The notes below the pieces were generated by a model. It did no database searches. It had not been told where the DNA came from and worked only from the letters and a program-made list of their open reading frames with translations. A stretch of 64,000 nt of DNA from NCBI RefSeq assembly GCF_018294505.1, contig NC_057811.1:24013483-24077482 (forward strand). Direction: 5' to 3'. The translations under genes were made by a program, and so were the position numbers. Origin of the DNA: Triticum aestivum. Taxonomy: Eukaryota; Streptophyta; Magnoliopsida; Poales; Poaceae. Shown piece by piece: positions 23,736 through 34,372 of this stretch; the first letter of the stretch is position 1, and each line of letters begins with the position of its first letter.

Positions 23736-25445
23736 TGTTGGAGATCGTAGCAGAATTTTAAAATTTCCTACGCATCACCAAGATCCATCTATGGATTATA
23801 CTAGCAACGAGGGGAAAGGAGTGCATCTACATACCCTTGTAGATCGCGAGCGGAAGCGTTCCAATGAACGGGGTTGATGGAGTCGTACTCACCGTGCTCC
23901 AAATCACCGATGACCGAGTGCTGAACGGACGGCACCTCCGTGTTCAACACACGCACAGAGCAGCGACGTCTCCTCCTTCTTGATCCAGCAAGGGGAAGGA
24001 GAGGTTGATGGAGATCCAGCAGCACGACGGCGTGGTGGTGGATGTAGCGGGATCTCGGCAGGGCTTCCCCAAGCTTCTGCGAGAGGGAGAGGTGTTGCAG
24101 GAGGGAGAGGGAGGCGCCAATAGCTAGGGTACAGCAGCCCTCCCTCCCCCCCTTTGTATAGGCCCCTGGGAGGGGGGGCGCCGGCCTAGATCCCATCTAT
24201 GGGGGGGTGGCGTTCAAGGGGGAAACTTCCCCCCCAAGTCAAGTGGGGCGCCCCCCCCCCACCCTAGGGTTTCCAACCCTAGGCGCTGGGGGGAGGCCCA
24301 TGGGGGGCGCCCCAGCCCACTAAGGGCTGGTTCCCTTCCCACTTCAGCCCATGGGGCCCTCCGGGATAGGTGGCCCCACCCGGTGGACCCCCGGGACCCT
24401 TCCGGTGGTCCCGGTACAATACCGATAACCCCCGAAACTTTCCCGGTGGCCAAAACTGGACTTCCTATATATAATTCTTCACCTCCGAACCATTCCGGAA
24501 CTCCTCGTGATGTCCTGGATCTCATCCGGGACTCCGAACAACTTTCGGGTTTCCGCATACTCATATGTCTACAACCCTAGCGTTACCGAACCTTAAGTGT
24601 GTAGACCCTACGGGTTCGGGAGACATGCAGACATGACCGAGATGCCTATCCGGTCAATAACCAACAGCGGGATCTGGATACCCATGTTGGCTCCCACATG
24701 TTCCATGATGATCTCATCGGATGAACCACGATGTCGAGGATTCAATCAATCCCGTATGCAATTCCCTTTGTCAATCGATATGTTACTTGCCCGAGACTCG
24801 ATCGTCGGTATCCCAATACCTTGTTCAATCTCGTTACCGGCAAGTCTCTTTACTCGTACCGTAATGCATGATCCCATGACTAATTCCTTAGTCACATTGA
24901 GCTCATTATGATGATGCACTAGCGAGTGGGCCCAGAGATACCTCTCCGTCACACGGAGTGACAAATCCCAGTCTCGATCCGTGTCAACCCAACAGACACT
25001 TTCAGAGATACCTGTAGTGTACCTTTATATTCACCCAGTTATGTTGTGACGTTTGGCACACCCAAAGCACTCCTACGGTATCCGGGAGTTACACGATCTC
25101 ATGGTCTAAGGAAAAGATACTTGACATTGGAAAAGCTCTAGCAAACGAACTACACGATCTTTTATGCTACGCTTAGGATTGGGTCTTGTCCATCACATCA
25201 TTCTCCTAATGATGTGATCCCGTTATCAATGACATCCAATGTCCATAGTCAGGAAAGCATGACTATCTGTTGATCAACAAGCTAGTCAACTAGAGGCTTA
25301 CTAGGGACACGTTGTGGTCTATGCATTCACACATGTATTACGATTTCCGGATAACACAATTATAGCATGAACAATAGACAATTATCATGAACAAAGAAAT
25401 ATAATAATAACCATTTATTATTGCCTCTAGGGCATATTTCCAACA
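23736..25445 (-). repeat. Copia 5' LTR, 1710 bp
   Basis: It begins (minus strand) TGTTGGAAATATGCCC at 25445 and ends CTACGATCTCCAACA at 23736. It has a GC-rich 3' part (23800-24400) and an AT-rich 5' part. Its partner LTR is missing. Confidence 0.9.
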
Positions 25446-27045
25446 AATGTTATATCCTTGTTCACATAATTGTGGAGATCCATCTTTTGGAAATCTCGAT
25501 GAATTGTCGCCGAGACCATCAGCCACCTCCTCATCCTCTCCTGATTTAATGATGAACTCTTGTTTCGGAACTCGCTTCCATAGTTCAATTCCCGAGAATC
25601 TTACAATGTCATCTCGACAATTTGTGTTGCACCTTTCTTCTCAGGCATCTTGAGTCTGAGTTATCCTAACACCAATCAAATCTGAATCTCGTTCAGATAT
25701 GATGGTTGGAACATATTTCCAAGAGTTATAACATTAGTGACCCGGTAAGATAATGTCATGCCTAGCACACCTGGCCGAAGGCCGTATTGTTATAGTTTCC
25801 TTTTTTAGCAAGATTATCCATTTCTCCATGAGGAAATTGTAAGACTTATTATATAAGTTGTACCTGATGAATCCTTTGAGTATCCAAAGTCCGAATTTGC
25901 TTGAATACCTTGTCAATGCTATCTCGACGCATGCTTGTGGTACTCCGATCTTCAATAAGAACATTTGAAGCGCAATACTAAATGTTTCCTGCTCAATTAT
26001 CCAAACACCGTTGTATGGGTAATGTCATGAAATTTCTCTCCCCTCACCTAGAGGGTTTTCTACATAATATCCTATCATGGTTATCAGGCTCAGCTTGTCC
26101 TTGGGAAGGATATACCCCTGAAATATGTGTTTAAACACATTTTCCTTTCCATTATTCTGTTTAATCTGATAATCATATTTTCCTTTCCATTGGTTGGTTT
26201 AACGTTTCTGGTGATCATTATGATCTAAGCGGTATTAATTCCCTGCTTGTGCAAACACCTCGGTGTACAACTCTATCAGTAAGACCCTGTTACTATTGTT
26301 GGTGACATTCCGGTAGCCACCGATGGACGAGAACTTTGCCTATTGGTCCGCCTCGTTTCAACGAGCAGGAAAATGGTTCTCTTCATCCCTCGCCCTTGGT
26401 ACCGACGATGTTGCTGACATTGACAGGCTACCCTCTGACATGCCTTGCTTACATGATCACGCAAGATGTCACCACTCCTACTTTTAACCAACATGGTGGG
26501 CCCATAACCCACGGTTCCACAGGATCGAAACCTGATTCTCCTATACACCCTATTGTCAAAGTTATTCCTCGTACGTGGCCTCGTATGTACGAGCCACCTT
26601 CAAGTCTGATATCAGACACTATACTTATTCCAGTTGCTTTGAACCCCTTTCACCTTCTAACTAGGCATTGAATGATTGCCTGGCTGCTTGAAACTTCTTA
26701 TGGTACCTTCTTACTTTGCTCTCGATATCTTCTTAAGTTTCAATTCGAGAGTTACTTTCCGCCACCTTCCTCGATGTTATCGACCAGATAGTCAACCTTG
26801 TAGGGTCCGTTCTCCCGGAATTCCCCTGTTATTCTTCCCTAAGTACGATGAAGATCCTGAAGGAAGAATGACAACTTTGTCACGATGACCTAAAGCAGAG
26901 AAATGAAGACATCAACGTAATGGATCGAACTCTTCGAGAAGAGCAACCAAGACCGAGAAGATCCGCTAGAATTTCGCAACCACAACTTTCCCCCTTACAC
27001 CACCTCCTAAATATCGGGACGAGATTTCTAGTAGTGGAGGAGAAT
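25446..27045 (+). other. Remnant internal region of the 3.7-kb-LTR element
   Basis: It lies between the Copia LTR and the right LTR. It ends in a purine tract (GTGGAGGAGAAT, about 27035-27045) directly before TGTGACGC, as expected for a polypurine tract. No long frame or recognisable retroviral motif is visible, so it is either a non-autonomous internal region or badly decayed. Confidence 0.6.
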
Positions 27046-30000
27046 TGTGACGCCCGGGTAATCAAGCTACAGTAACCCTCTGGTGTGATGCCACGTCACC
27101 ACGATTACTATTGTTAATCTCGTGTTAGTTCAGAACCGATCCAAATTCAAATTTGAATTAAAGTCAAACAATAAAGGTTTTCAATTCTCAAAACTAAAAT
27201 GTTCTTATTGTGACAATTAAATCATCGATAGTATTGCTGGAGAAACAACATTTTTATAAAATAATTAATTACTCTAAAGTGATTAGAACTGCAGCAAAAC
27301 ATTTATGGGAGTGGGTGGTTCTCAAACATCAATTTAGGAGTTGTTATCATTTATTTTTCTAAGCTAAAAACAATGTGTATCCAAAATAAAACAGAACAGA
27401 AAAATAAAAATAAAAAGAAGAAAAGGAAACAAAAAAAGAAAGAAAGGAAAAGACCCCCCCCCCCGTTGGGCCTCGGCCCAGCTGCCCACTGGGCCACCAG
27501 GCCATCCCTAGGCCGGCCCACCCCCTGCCTACTAACCCACTCCCCCTCCCACCGTAACCCTAACCCACTACCGCTCTCCCACTCCCCCCCCACGACGCCA
27601 CTCCCTCTCCACCTCTCCTCTCGATCCCATCTAGATCGGGGAGGGGCTCGATCCCGCGCCTCCCATCGCCGCCGTGCTCCACCACCGACGCCGCCGCTCG
27701 GACCCCCCCCATGCCGGACCGCCTCCTCGACCCCGTCGCTCGCCTCCCCGTCCACGCCCCCTTCCCGATCCATAACTGGATCGGGGCACGACCCCGACGC
27801 CGCCATCGCCCCGCGTGCCTCGGCCTCCTTCCTCGTCCCGTGCCGAGGCCGCCGTTCCTGCGCCGCGCCATCGACCCCGTCGTCTCGCGACACTCGTCAC
27901 CGGCGACCCGGACGCCGCCCCTTCGTCGTCCTCCTCCCCAAGCCCACTGCCCATCCCCTACGGCCATCGTGAGCCCCTCCTCTCCTCCTCTCTTCCCCCC
28001 GCGCCCGTAGCTCACCCGCTCCGGCGCCCGTCGCACGCGAGCCCCGCTCACTTGCCTCCCTTGCCGTCCGCCGTCCCGCTTCGCTCTGCTCGCGGGCGCG
28101 CCCTGCCTCGCGCGGCCCCCCGCCCCTGCCACTCGCTGGCCTCGCCCCACTTCACATCCCCTCCCCCACGCGTGACCTGGCCACTCCGGCCACCACTCGC
28201 TCGGCCTCCCTCGCCGCACTCCGCCCGGCCCCGCAGCTTCCCTGCTCGCCGGCGCTCCCGCTCGGGCAACGCCACGCCCGGGGCTCGCGCCCATCGGGCG
28301 CCCTGTGCTCGTTCGCCCGTCGCCCGGACCCACTATGGCCCTTAGGGCCTATGACAGCTGGGCCCCGCCCCCTATGACAATGACATGTGGGGCCCATGCC
28401 CAGAACGTTAAATTTTTTTAAAAATAATAATAAATAAATAAAATATCAATTAATTAATTAATTAACTTAATTAATTCTGTTTAAATTAACTAATTAAGAT
28501 TAGTTAACCTAATAACTAGTTAACCTAATTAACTACTGTTAATTAGCTAAGCAGTCCCTAACGGGTGGGACCCACCTGTCAGGTTGACCATGTCAACGGT
28601 CAACGTTGACTGCTGACATCATGCTGACGTCATAATTACCTTTTTCTAACTAAATTAATTCTTTTTAAATTAATATAAAATGAACCGTAGCTCGGATGGA
28701 AAAACTTTGTACATGAAAGTTGCTCAGAACGACGAGACGAATCCGGATACACAGCCCGTTCGTCCGCCACACATCCCTAGCATAGAAAACACGCAACTTT
28801 CCCCCTCCGGTTCATCTGTCCGAAAACGCGAAACACCGGGAATACTTTCCCGGATGTTTCCCCCCTTCGCCGGTACCACCTCCTACCGCGTTAGGGCACA
28901 CGTAGCCCCACGCATTGACATGTCTTCCATCGTCATGCTTATGTTTGCATTATATTTATTGTTTCTTCCCCCTCTTCTCTCGTTAGACACCGAGACCGAC
29001 GCCGCTGCTACCCAGTACGACTACGGTGTTGACGACCCCTCCTTCTTGCCAAAGCAACCAGGCAAGCCCCCCCCCTTGATCACCAGATATCGCCTATTCT
29101 TCTCTATACTGCTTGCATTAGAGTAGTGTAGCATGTTACTGCTTTCCGTTAATCCTATCCTGATGCATAGCCTGTCATTGTTGCTACAGTTGTTACCCTT
29201 ACCTGCTATCCTACTGCTTAGTATAGGATGCTAGTGTTCCATCAGTGGCCCTACACTCTTGTCCGTCTGCCATGCTATACTACTGGGCCGTGATCACTTC
29301 GGGAGGTGATCACGGGTATATACTATATACTTTATATACATGACACATGTGGTGACTAAAGTCGGGTCAGCTCGTTGAGTAACCGCAAGTGATTCTGATG
29401 AGGGGGCTGAAAGGACAGGTGGCTCCATCCCGGTAGAGGTGGGCCTGGGTTCCTGACGGGTCTCGACTGTTACTTTGTGGCGGAGCGATAGGGCAGGTTG
29501 CGACGACCTAGGAGAGAGGTGGGCCTGGCCCTGGTCGGCGTTCGCGGATACTTAACACGCTTAACGAGATCTTGGTATTTGATCTAAGTCTGGCCATTTG
29601 GTCTATACGCACTAACCAACTACGCGGGAACAGTTATGGGCACTCGACGTCGTGGTATCAGCCAAAGCCTTTGTGACGTCAGTGACTGAGTGGCGCGCGC
29701 CGGATTGGACTGGAACGCCTGCTAGGCTAGGTCTGCTTCCGGCCGCGTTCGCAACGTGCAGGTGTGCAATGGGCGATGGGCCCAGACCCCTGCGCGCATA
29801 GGATTTAGACCGGCGTGCTGACCTCTCTGTTGAGCCTAGGTGGGGCTGCGACGTGTTGATCTTCCGAGGCCGGGCATGACCCAGGAAAGTGTGTCCGGCC
29901 AAATGGGATCGAGCGTGTTGGGTTATGTGGTGCACCCCTGCAGGGAAGTTTATCTATTCGAATAGCCGTGTCCCTCTGTAAAAGGACGACCCAGAGTTGT

Positions 30001-30727
30001 ACCTTGACCTTATGACAACTAGAACTGGGTACTTAATAAAACACACCCTTCCAAGTGCCAGATACACCCCGGTGATCGCTCTCTAACAGGGCGACGAGGA
30101 GGGGATCGCCGGGTAGGATTATGCTATACGATGCTGCTTGGTGAACTTACCATCTACTCTCTCCTACATGCTGCAAGATGGAGGTGGCCAGAAGCGTAGT
30201 CTTCGACAGGATTAGCTATCCCCCACTTATTCTGGCATTATGCAGTTCAGTCCACCGATATGGCCCTTTACACATATACCCATGCATATGTAGTGTACCT
30301 CCTTGCTTGCGAGTACTTTGGATGAGTACTCACGGTTGCTTTTCTCCCTCTTTTCCCCTTTCTATACCTGGTTGTCGCAACCAGATGCTGGAGTCCAGGA
30401 GCTAGAGATCCCGAGGATGATTCTACATGGAGTTCGGCTTCGAGGAGTAGTTAGGAGGTCCCAGGCAGGAGGCCTTGCCTTTTCGATCGTTGCTACTTTT
30501 GTGCTAGCCTTCTTAAGGCAAACTTGTTTAACTTATGTCTGTACTCAGATATTGTTGCTTCCGCTGACTCGTCTATGATCGAGCACTTGTATTCGAGCCC
30601 TCGAGGCCCCTGGCTTGTACTATGATGCTTGTATTACTTATTTATGTTGTAGAGTTGTGTTGTCCCTGATCTTGATCATACACATTTGCGTGCATGATTA
30701 GTGTACGATTGAATCGGGGGCGTCACA
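27046..30727 (+). repeat. Right LTR, complete, 3682 bp
   Basis: Bounded by TGTGACGC and GCGTCACA. It contains a poly-C tract (27453), a GC-rich block (27470-28400), an AATTAATT-rich segment (28400-28560) and a low-complexity 3' half. The several long ORFs in the GC-rich part overlap on both strands and are not genes. An ORF at 28680-29126 is also unsupported. Confidence 0.85.
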
Positions 30728-31445
30728 ATCATCTGGTCGCATTTTGTACTGATCTTGAGAATTACAATATCTATTGTAATACTCCTCCACATTATGGTCA
30801 ATACGTGCCACTAGTGCACGTGTTGAACTACGGTAACATCCATGGAGATGCCATGGTAAGATTTTTTAGTATTACGACATCCGTGCATCTTTTGCATAAA
30901 TTCTTTTAAAACTTAACTACATTGCTAACTACGAAGTTATTACTATATGTTTTTCAACAGGAAATCCCAAATGATTGTGTGCCTCGTCTGATGTATCAGA
31001 GTGGTCGCATTGATGTTTTAAACATACATCCAGGTCATCCTACGAATCTGAACTGTCCATACCGGATTTCTAAAAGAAGTGGAGACATGAAAATCAAGGA
31101 ATGGAAAAAATGTATGGACAGTCGTAAGGAGGTTCTTGGAAGCAAAAGGAACGAAGCGCAAGAATTGGAGACAAGATGATCTCGATTCTCCATAATGGAG
31201 AGTCAGGGTCTATATTGTTTTATGCTATTTTACCTTAAATAAGGTATTTAGGTACTACCTAATACTGATGATCATGTGCTAAGAACAATTAAGTAGGGTT
31301 GGTTCGATGACTATGAGGATGATGATCGTATGACTTGTTATTAATAACGAGTAGAAGTTGTATGATGATGATTAGTAGGACTTATTATTATGATGATGCA
31401 TAATGCGAGCATGAAGAGTTATTATATATCAGTGGGTGAAATAAA

Positions 31446-31581
31446 CATGGATTGGATTGAAGTGAAGGCAACATGCATGTGGTGCATGTCGAAAGTAGTA
31501 GTAATCCAAACTTGATCAAGTTAGGATTAGTATTACTTTCGACATGCACCACATGTTGCCTTCACTTTAATCTAAGCCATG
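31446..31581. other. 136-bp near-perfect palindrome after the B3-like gene
   Basis: The arms meet at CTTGATCAAG. The left arm carries a 4-bp extra CATG; otherwise about 62 bp pair with few mismatches (GAAGTGAAGGCAACATG, GGTGCATGTCGAAAGTA and their complements). It lies about 210 bp after the gene stop and could fold in a read-through or 3' UTR transcript. Confidence 0.85.
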
Positions 31582-31609
31582 CTTAGGCATAGAAGTACCG
31601 TTGGTAAAC

Positions 31610-31953
31610 CAAGCACGGAGATAAGAGAGGACACTTCTCTCTATTAGCTAGCTAACACACCCTAAATTACCCCATAAACCACCCCCTTTCAGAAGAAAAA
31701 AAACAAAAACCTCAGCACCTGCCAGCTGCTGACGCGTGGATGCCTATTGGTCCCGGTTGGTGCCACCAACCGGGACCAAAGGCCCTCCTGCCTGGGCTCG
31801 CCGCACCGGCCACGTGGAGGCCCATCTGTCCCCGTTTGTGTAAGAACCGGGACTAAAGGCCTAGGGCTTTAGTAATGACCCTTTAGTCCCGGTTCAAAAA
31901 CCGGGACAAATGGTCCTTACGAACCGGGACAAATGGCCGTTTTTCTACTAGTG
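31610..31953. repeat. C1 right subterminal region and terminus
   Basis: Palindromes of the CCCGGTT...AACCGGG type lie at 31751-31780, 31828-31853, 31886-31908 and 31919-31935, ending in TTTTTCTACTAGTG at 31953. It is the inverted homologue of 1-240. Confidence 0.9.
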
Positions 31954-32795
31954 GGAGGGAGCCAGGTAGGATACGGGATCAAAGGCGGACGGATCTGGAG
32001 TGGAGGCCAGTCGCAGCGCCCCAATCAGGTTCAGAGGAAAGAGATAGGTAGCGGAAAAGAGGAGAAGCGGAGAGGGAGGCATGGCGGCGGGGTCCTTTTG
32101 GCTTCTCCCGGCGAGGTCGGAACGGCGCTGGCTGGCTTCTCCCTGCGAGGTCCGGAAGGCGCCCGGGCGAGGCCAGCGAGGAACATGCAGCGGCGGCTGA
32201 GGAGGAGGGGCTAGGAACCCTAGCCAGGGTGAGGTAGTCGTGGGTGGGTGGAGATGGATTGTTTCTGTGGGCTGCCTGTGAGCGCATGGACCGTGGGGAG
32301 GTAAAAAAAAAACAAACGAAAAATAACCAACAAAAAATAACTAGGGATAGATGGTGGTGGAAGGTGGGACGAAAAAAAACCTGGAAGCGAGATTACCAAC
32401 TCCTCGATTAGGAGTAGAGATGAGGAGGCGAAGGTGCGAGTGGCGAAAACCTGGAGGGGTGGTCAACGTGAGCAGCGAGGCCAGCATCGTTAGGCTAGCA
32501 AGAGCGGCCCATTTATAGTATTCTCGGCCCAATTTTCCAAAAAAAATGCCCAGCTCGACCTGAGGAGTAGCATCCCATTGAGGACGGGGAATCGGTTCGA
32601 GCGACGTTTCGGCCGATCGAAGATTATCTTGAGCTTTGAAGAGGTAGATCGGACAGTAAAAGGTGTCAAATCGCTGCAAGAGGGCGTAGGTGGTTGAATT
32701 ATACCCTCTCTTAATACCTATATGACACATTGTATCCAAATGTCAAGGAGCACGGATAAGTATGGAAATATTGGCACATGTTTTGTTAAATTCGG
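31954..32795. other. Flank of C1, possibly a disrupted gene leader
   Basis: Bases 31960-32290 are GC-rich and on the minus strand read like a 5' leader with CTAGGGTTCCTAGCCCC, followed by open frames running up to the C1 end. Bases 32341-32739 have a 132-codon minus frame with no recognised motif. I see nothing certain. An exon interrupted by C1 is possible. Confidence 0.25.
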
Positions 32796-32893
32796 CCCTC
32801 CGGTCCAAATTAATTGACGTAGATTCCCTTAATCTAGACTGATTTAGGCAATATTTTGTCTAAATCTGCATCAATTAATTTGGAATGGGAGGA
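32796..32893. mobile_element. Stowaway-like MITE, 98 bp
   Basis: CCCTCCGGTCCAAATTAATT at the left is the inverse of AATTAATTTGGAATGGGAGG at the right, giving a hairpin of about 28-bp arms with TTAATCTAGACT-type interior. The size and the CTCC terminus are typical of Stowaway MITEs. Confidence 0.65.
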
Positions 32894-33164
32894 AATTTTT
32901 TATGGTCAATTGTTTTAAATGTCTCCAATGCCAAGATAGGAAGTCAATATTGAAATTTATTAATTATTAGACTAGAAAACATATCTACCACCATTACTGA
33001 TGTTGCTCGTGTATGCATACATGGATTACGATCACAATGGATATCAATCTTATGGACGACAATAGTACGAGATAATAAGCTGCTGAACTAATGGGCGATC
33101 CTTGGTGTCAGGTATATATTTCCTAATAAATATCAAATATACTAATTCTTATTGTAAATAACTA

Positions 33165-33283
33165 CTTCTCTGTTCCAAACTACTTGACATGGAATTGTTT
33201 GGATACGTATGTATCTACACACTAAAACGCGCCTAGATACATGCGTATCTAGATAAATATGCGTCAATTAAGAACAGAGGAGA
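33165..33283. mobile_element. Stowaway-like MITE, about 119 bp
   Basis: CTTCTCTGTTCC at the left and GAACAGAGGAGA at the right are inverted, with TA on both sides. The interior has GATACGTATGTATCTA and its near-complement. Confidence 0.6.
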
Positions 33284-33334
33284 TATTAGTGAATGGCCGA
33301 TGAAATTTAACGATAGAAAGTTCATCCCAAGCAC

Positions 33335-34372
33335 TTTTTTTCTCGAATATGCACGAGTATGCATATCATATATTAAAGAAGAAAGATAAAGAATGCCTCC
33401 ATCACAATTACACAGTACTTAGTAGTACATATTACTCCTCACTAGCCACCCACCTCTCCACCCTACTAAAGAAGGGAGCTACATTCCCTTTAATTAGCCC
33501 GGCAGATGCCCACACTTGGCCCTCTTGGCTCACTCTTCCTAGTAGAGACTTGATTGAAGGCCGCGCTCCGTCGAAGATAATTGCATTCCTATGCTTCCAC
33601 AACTCCCACCATACTAGCGCGACAATGGTCCGAAGATCTTTCGTGCTCATGCCATCCATTCCTCTCTTGCCAACTGCCCATTCCGCAAGTGTGTCTTGTT
33701 GAGATGGGGTCCAATCCGGCTTGCCTAAGGCCTTGCAGATCCTCTTCCAAGCAGTCCTAGCAAAGACGCAAGTGAGTAGAATGTGGTTAATTGTTTTCTC
33801 CTCCTGGTCACAGAACGGGCACGCGTCCTGGTGCGGCAGCCGTCTCCTCGCATGTCGATCCGACGTCCAGCACCTATCCCCGAGGGCCAACCAAGTGAAG
33901 AATCTGCACCATGAGGGTGCACGTGACTTCCAAGTTAGATCCGCTGTCGCAATGACCTCTCTACCCCAAAAGCCAGCCGCATAAGCGGATTTCACCGTGA
34001 ACTGCCCAGTGGCCTCCCACGACCATGATATCTTATCAGGCACATCCACCATGGGCTCCCAAGCTGAAACCATTCGCCATAGTGAGAAGAACTCCTAGAA
34101 CAGATCTGGCCCTATGTCCGGACCAACATCTAATGCCCAACTTCCATTTTCCACCGCCGGCCCAACTAAACAGGAGGCTCTAATGCGTGTTGGAACCAAT
34201 CTGTAGAGGAGTGGAGCAATCTCCTGAATTCTCCTTCCTTCGAGCCATCGGTCCTCCCAAAAAAGCGTCGTGAGCCCAGAATTAGCCACATTCCTCATGC
34301 CCGCCTGACAAAGCATCTTTGACTCATCCGGGACTTTGATCTTGAACTTATTCCATGAACTCATTCCATGAT
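33335..34372 (-). pseudogene. LINE reverse transcriptase C-terminal fragment (zf-RVT)
   Basis: On the minus strand, 34364-33432 is one reading frame broken by a single in-frame TAG at 34095-34097. It encodes the end of a plant non-LTR retrotransposon ORF2: LFWEDRWLEGR, then ISWSWEATGQFTVKSAY and the zinc-binding block CPFCDQEEKTINHILLTC, followed by IVALVWWELWKHRNAIIF. These are hallmarks of the zf-RVT domain. An A-run at about 33336-33342 (minus strand) marks the 3' tail. The 5' truncation is usual for LINE copies. No clear target duplication was found. Confidence 0.85.

Larger units (their letters stand above)
21415..25445 (-). mobile_element. Truncated Copia element (Angela/WIS/BARE-like)
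   Basis: On the minus strand it has a full 5' LTR (23736-25445), a primer-binding-like GTGGCATCATGAGCC just inside it, a leader and gag-protease. It is cut off at about 21415 in the protease region. Reverse transcriptase, integrase and the 3' LTR are absent. The LTR start TGTTGGAAATATGCCCTAGA is familiar from the Angela/WIS/BARE group. Confidence 0.85.
19740..30727 (+). mobile_element. LTR retrotransposon with 3.7-kb LTRs inserted in the B3-like gene
   Basis: The ends are TGTGACGC at 19740 and GCGTCACA at 30727. ATCAT flanks both sides (19735-19739 and 30728-30732), a 5-bp target duplication. The right LTR is complete and the left is truncated by a deletion that also removed most of the internal domain and of a nested Copia element. 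LTR size and termini suggest Gypsy, but no pol gene survives to prove it. Confidence 0.85.
19048..31238 (+). pseudogene. C1 second gene, B3-like protein, exon 3 split by a retrotransposon
   Basis: Four exons are visible: 19048-19185 (start MSYSDDESLPEECDWCHDD, ends before GTACGC), 19275-19569, 19648-19739 continuing after the insertion at 30733-30855, and 30961-31238. Exon 1 is acidic with CxxC/CH motifs that could bind zinc. Exon 2 (KKIHLRTHHGMDFEVKLYN, FGCKRWEALCKMHG) and exon 4 (DCVPRLMYQSGRIDVLNI, CPYRISKRSGDMKIKEW) each look like a B3-type DNA-binding fold, which I infer from pattern only. The frame joins well across the retrotransposon through the duplicated ATCAT. A one-base shift near 31145 moves the tail out of the final frame, which would stop at 31236-31238. 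Likely DNA-binding helper of the CACTA family; function untested. Confidence 0.65.
13568..31953 (+). mobile_element. CACTA element C1, right part (5' part left of window)
   Basis: Everything from 13568 to the TTTTTCTACTAGTG terminus at 31953 fits one plus-strand element: the 3' part of TNP2, a hairpin, an internal promoter module, a B3-like second gene and a subterminal palindrome block. The 5' end of TNP2 is missing at 13567, where C2 begins, so the rest of C1 should continue left of C2 outside the window. An 11-kb LTR retrotransposon (19740-30727) and a Helitron-like end (18722) are secondary insertions. Confidence 0.75.

Noticed and set aside
28680..29126. 148-residue plus-strand ORF
   Set aside because: It lies within the right LTR and is absent from the truncated left LTR. 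A hydrophobic stretch alone does not support a gene.
32341..32739. 132-residue minus-strand ORF
   Set aside because: No recognisable domain, no splice or promoter support, and mixed composition. It was left inside the unassigned flank.
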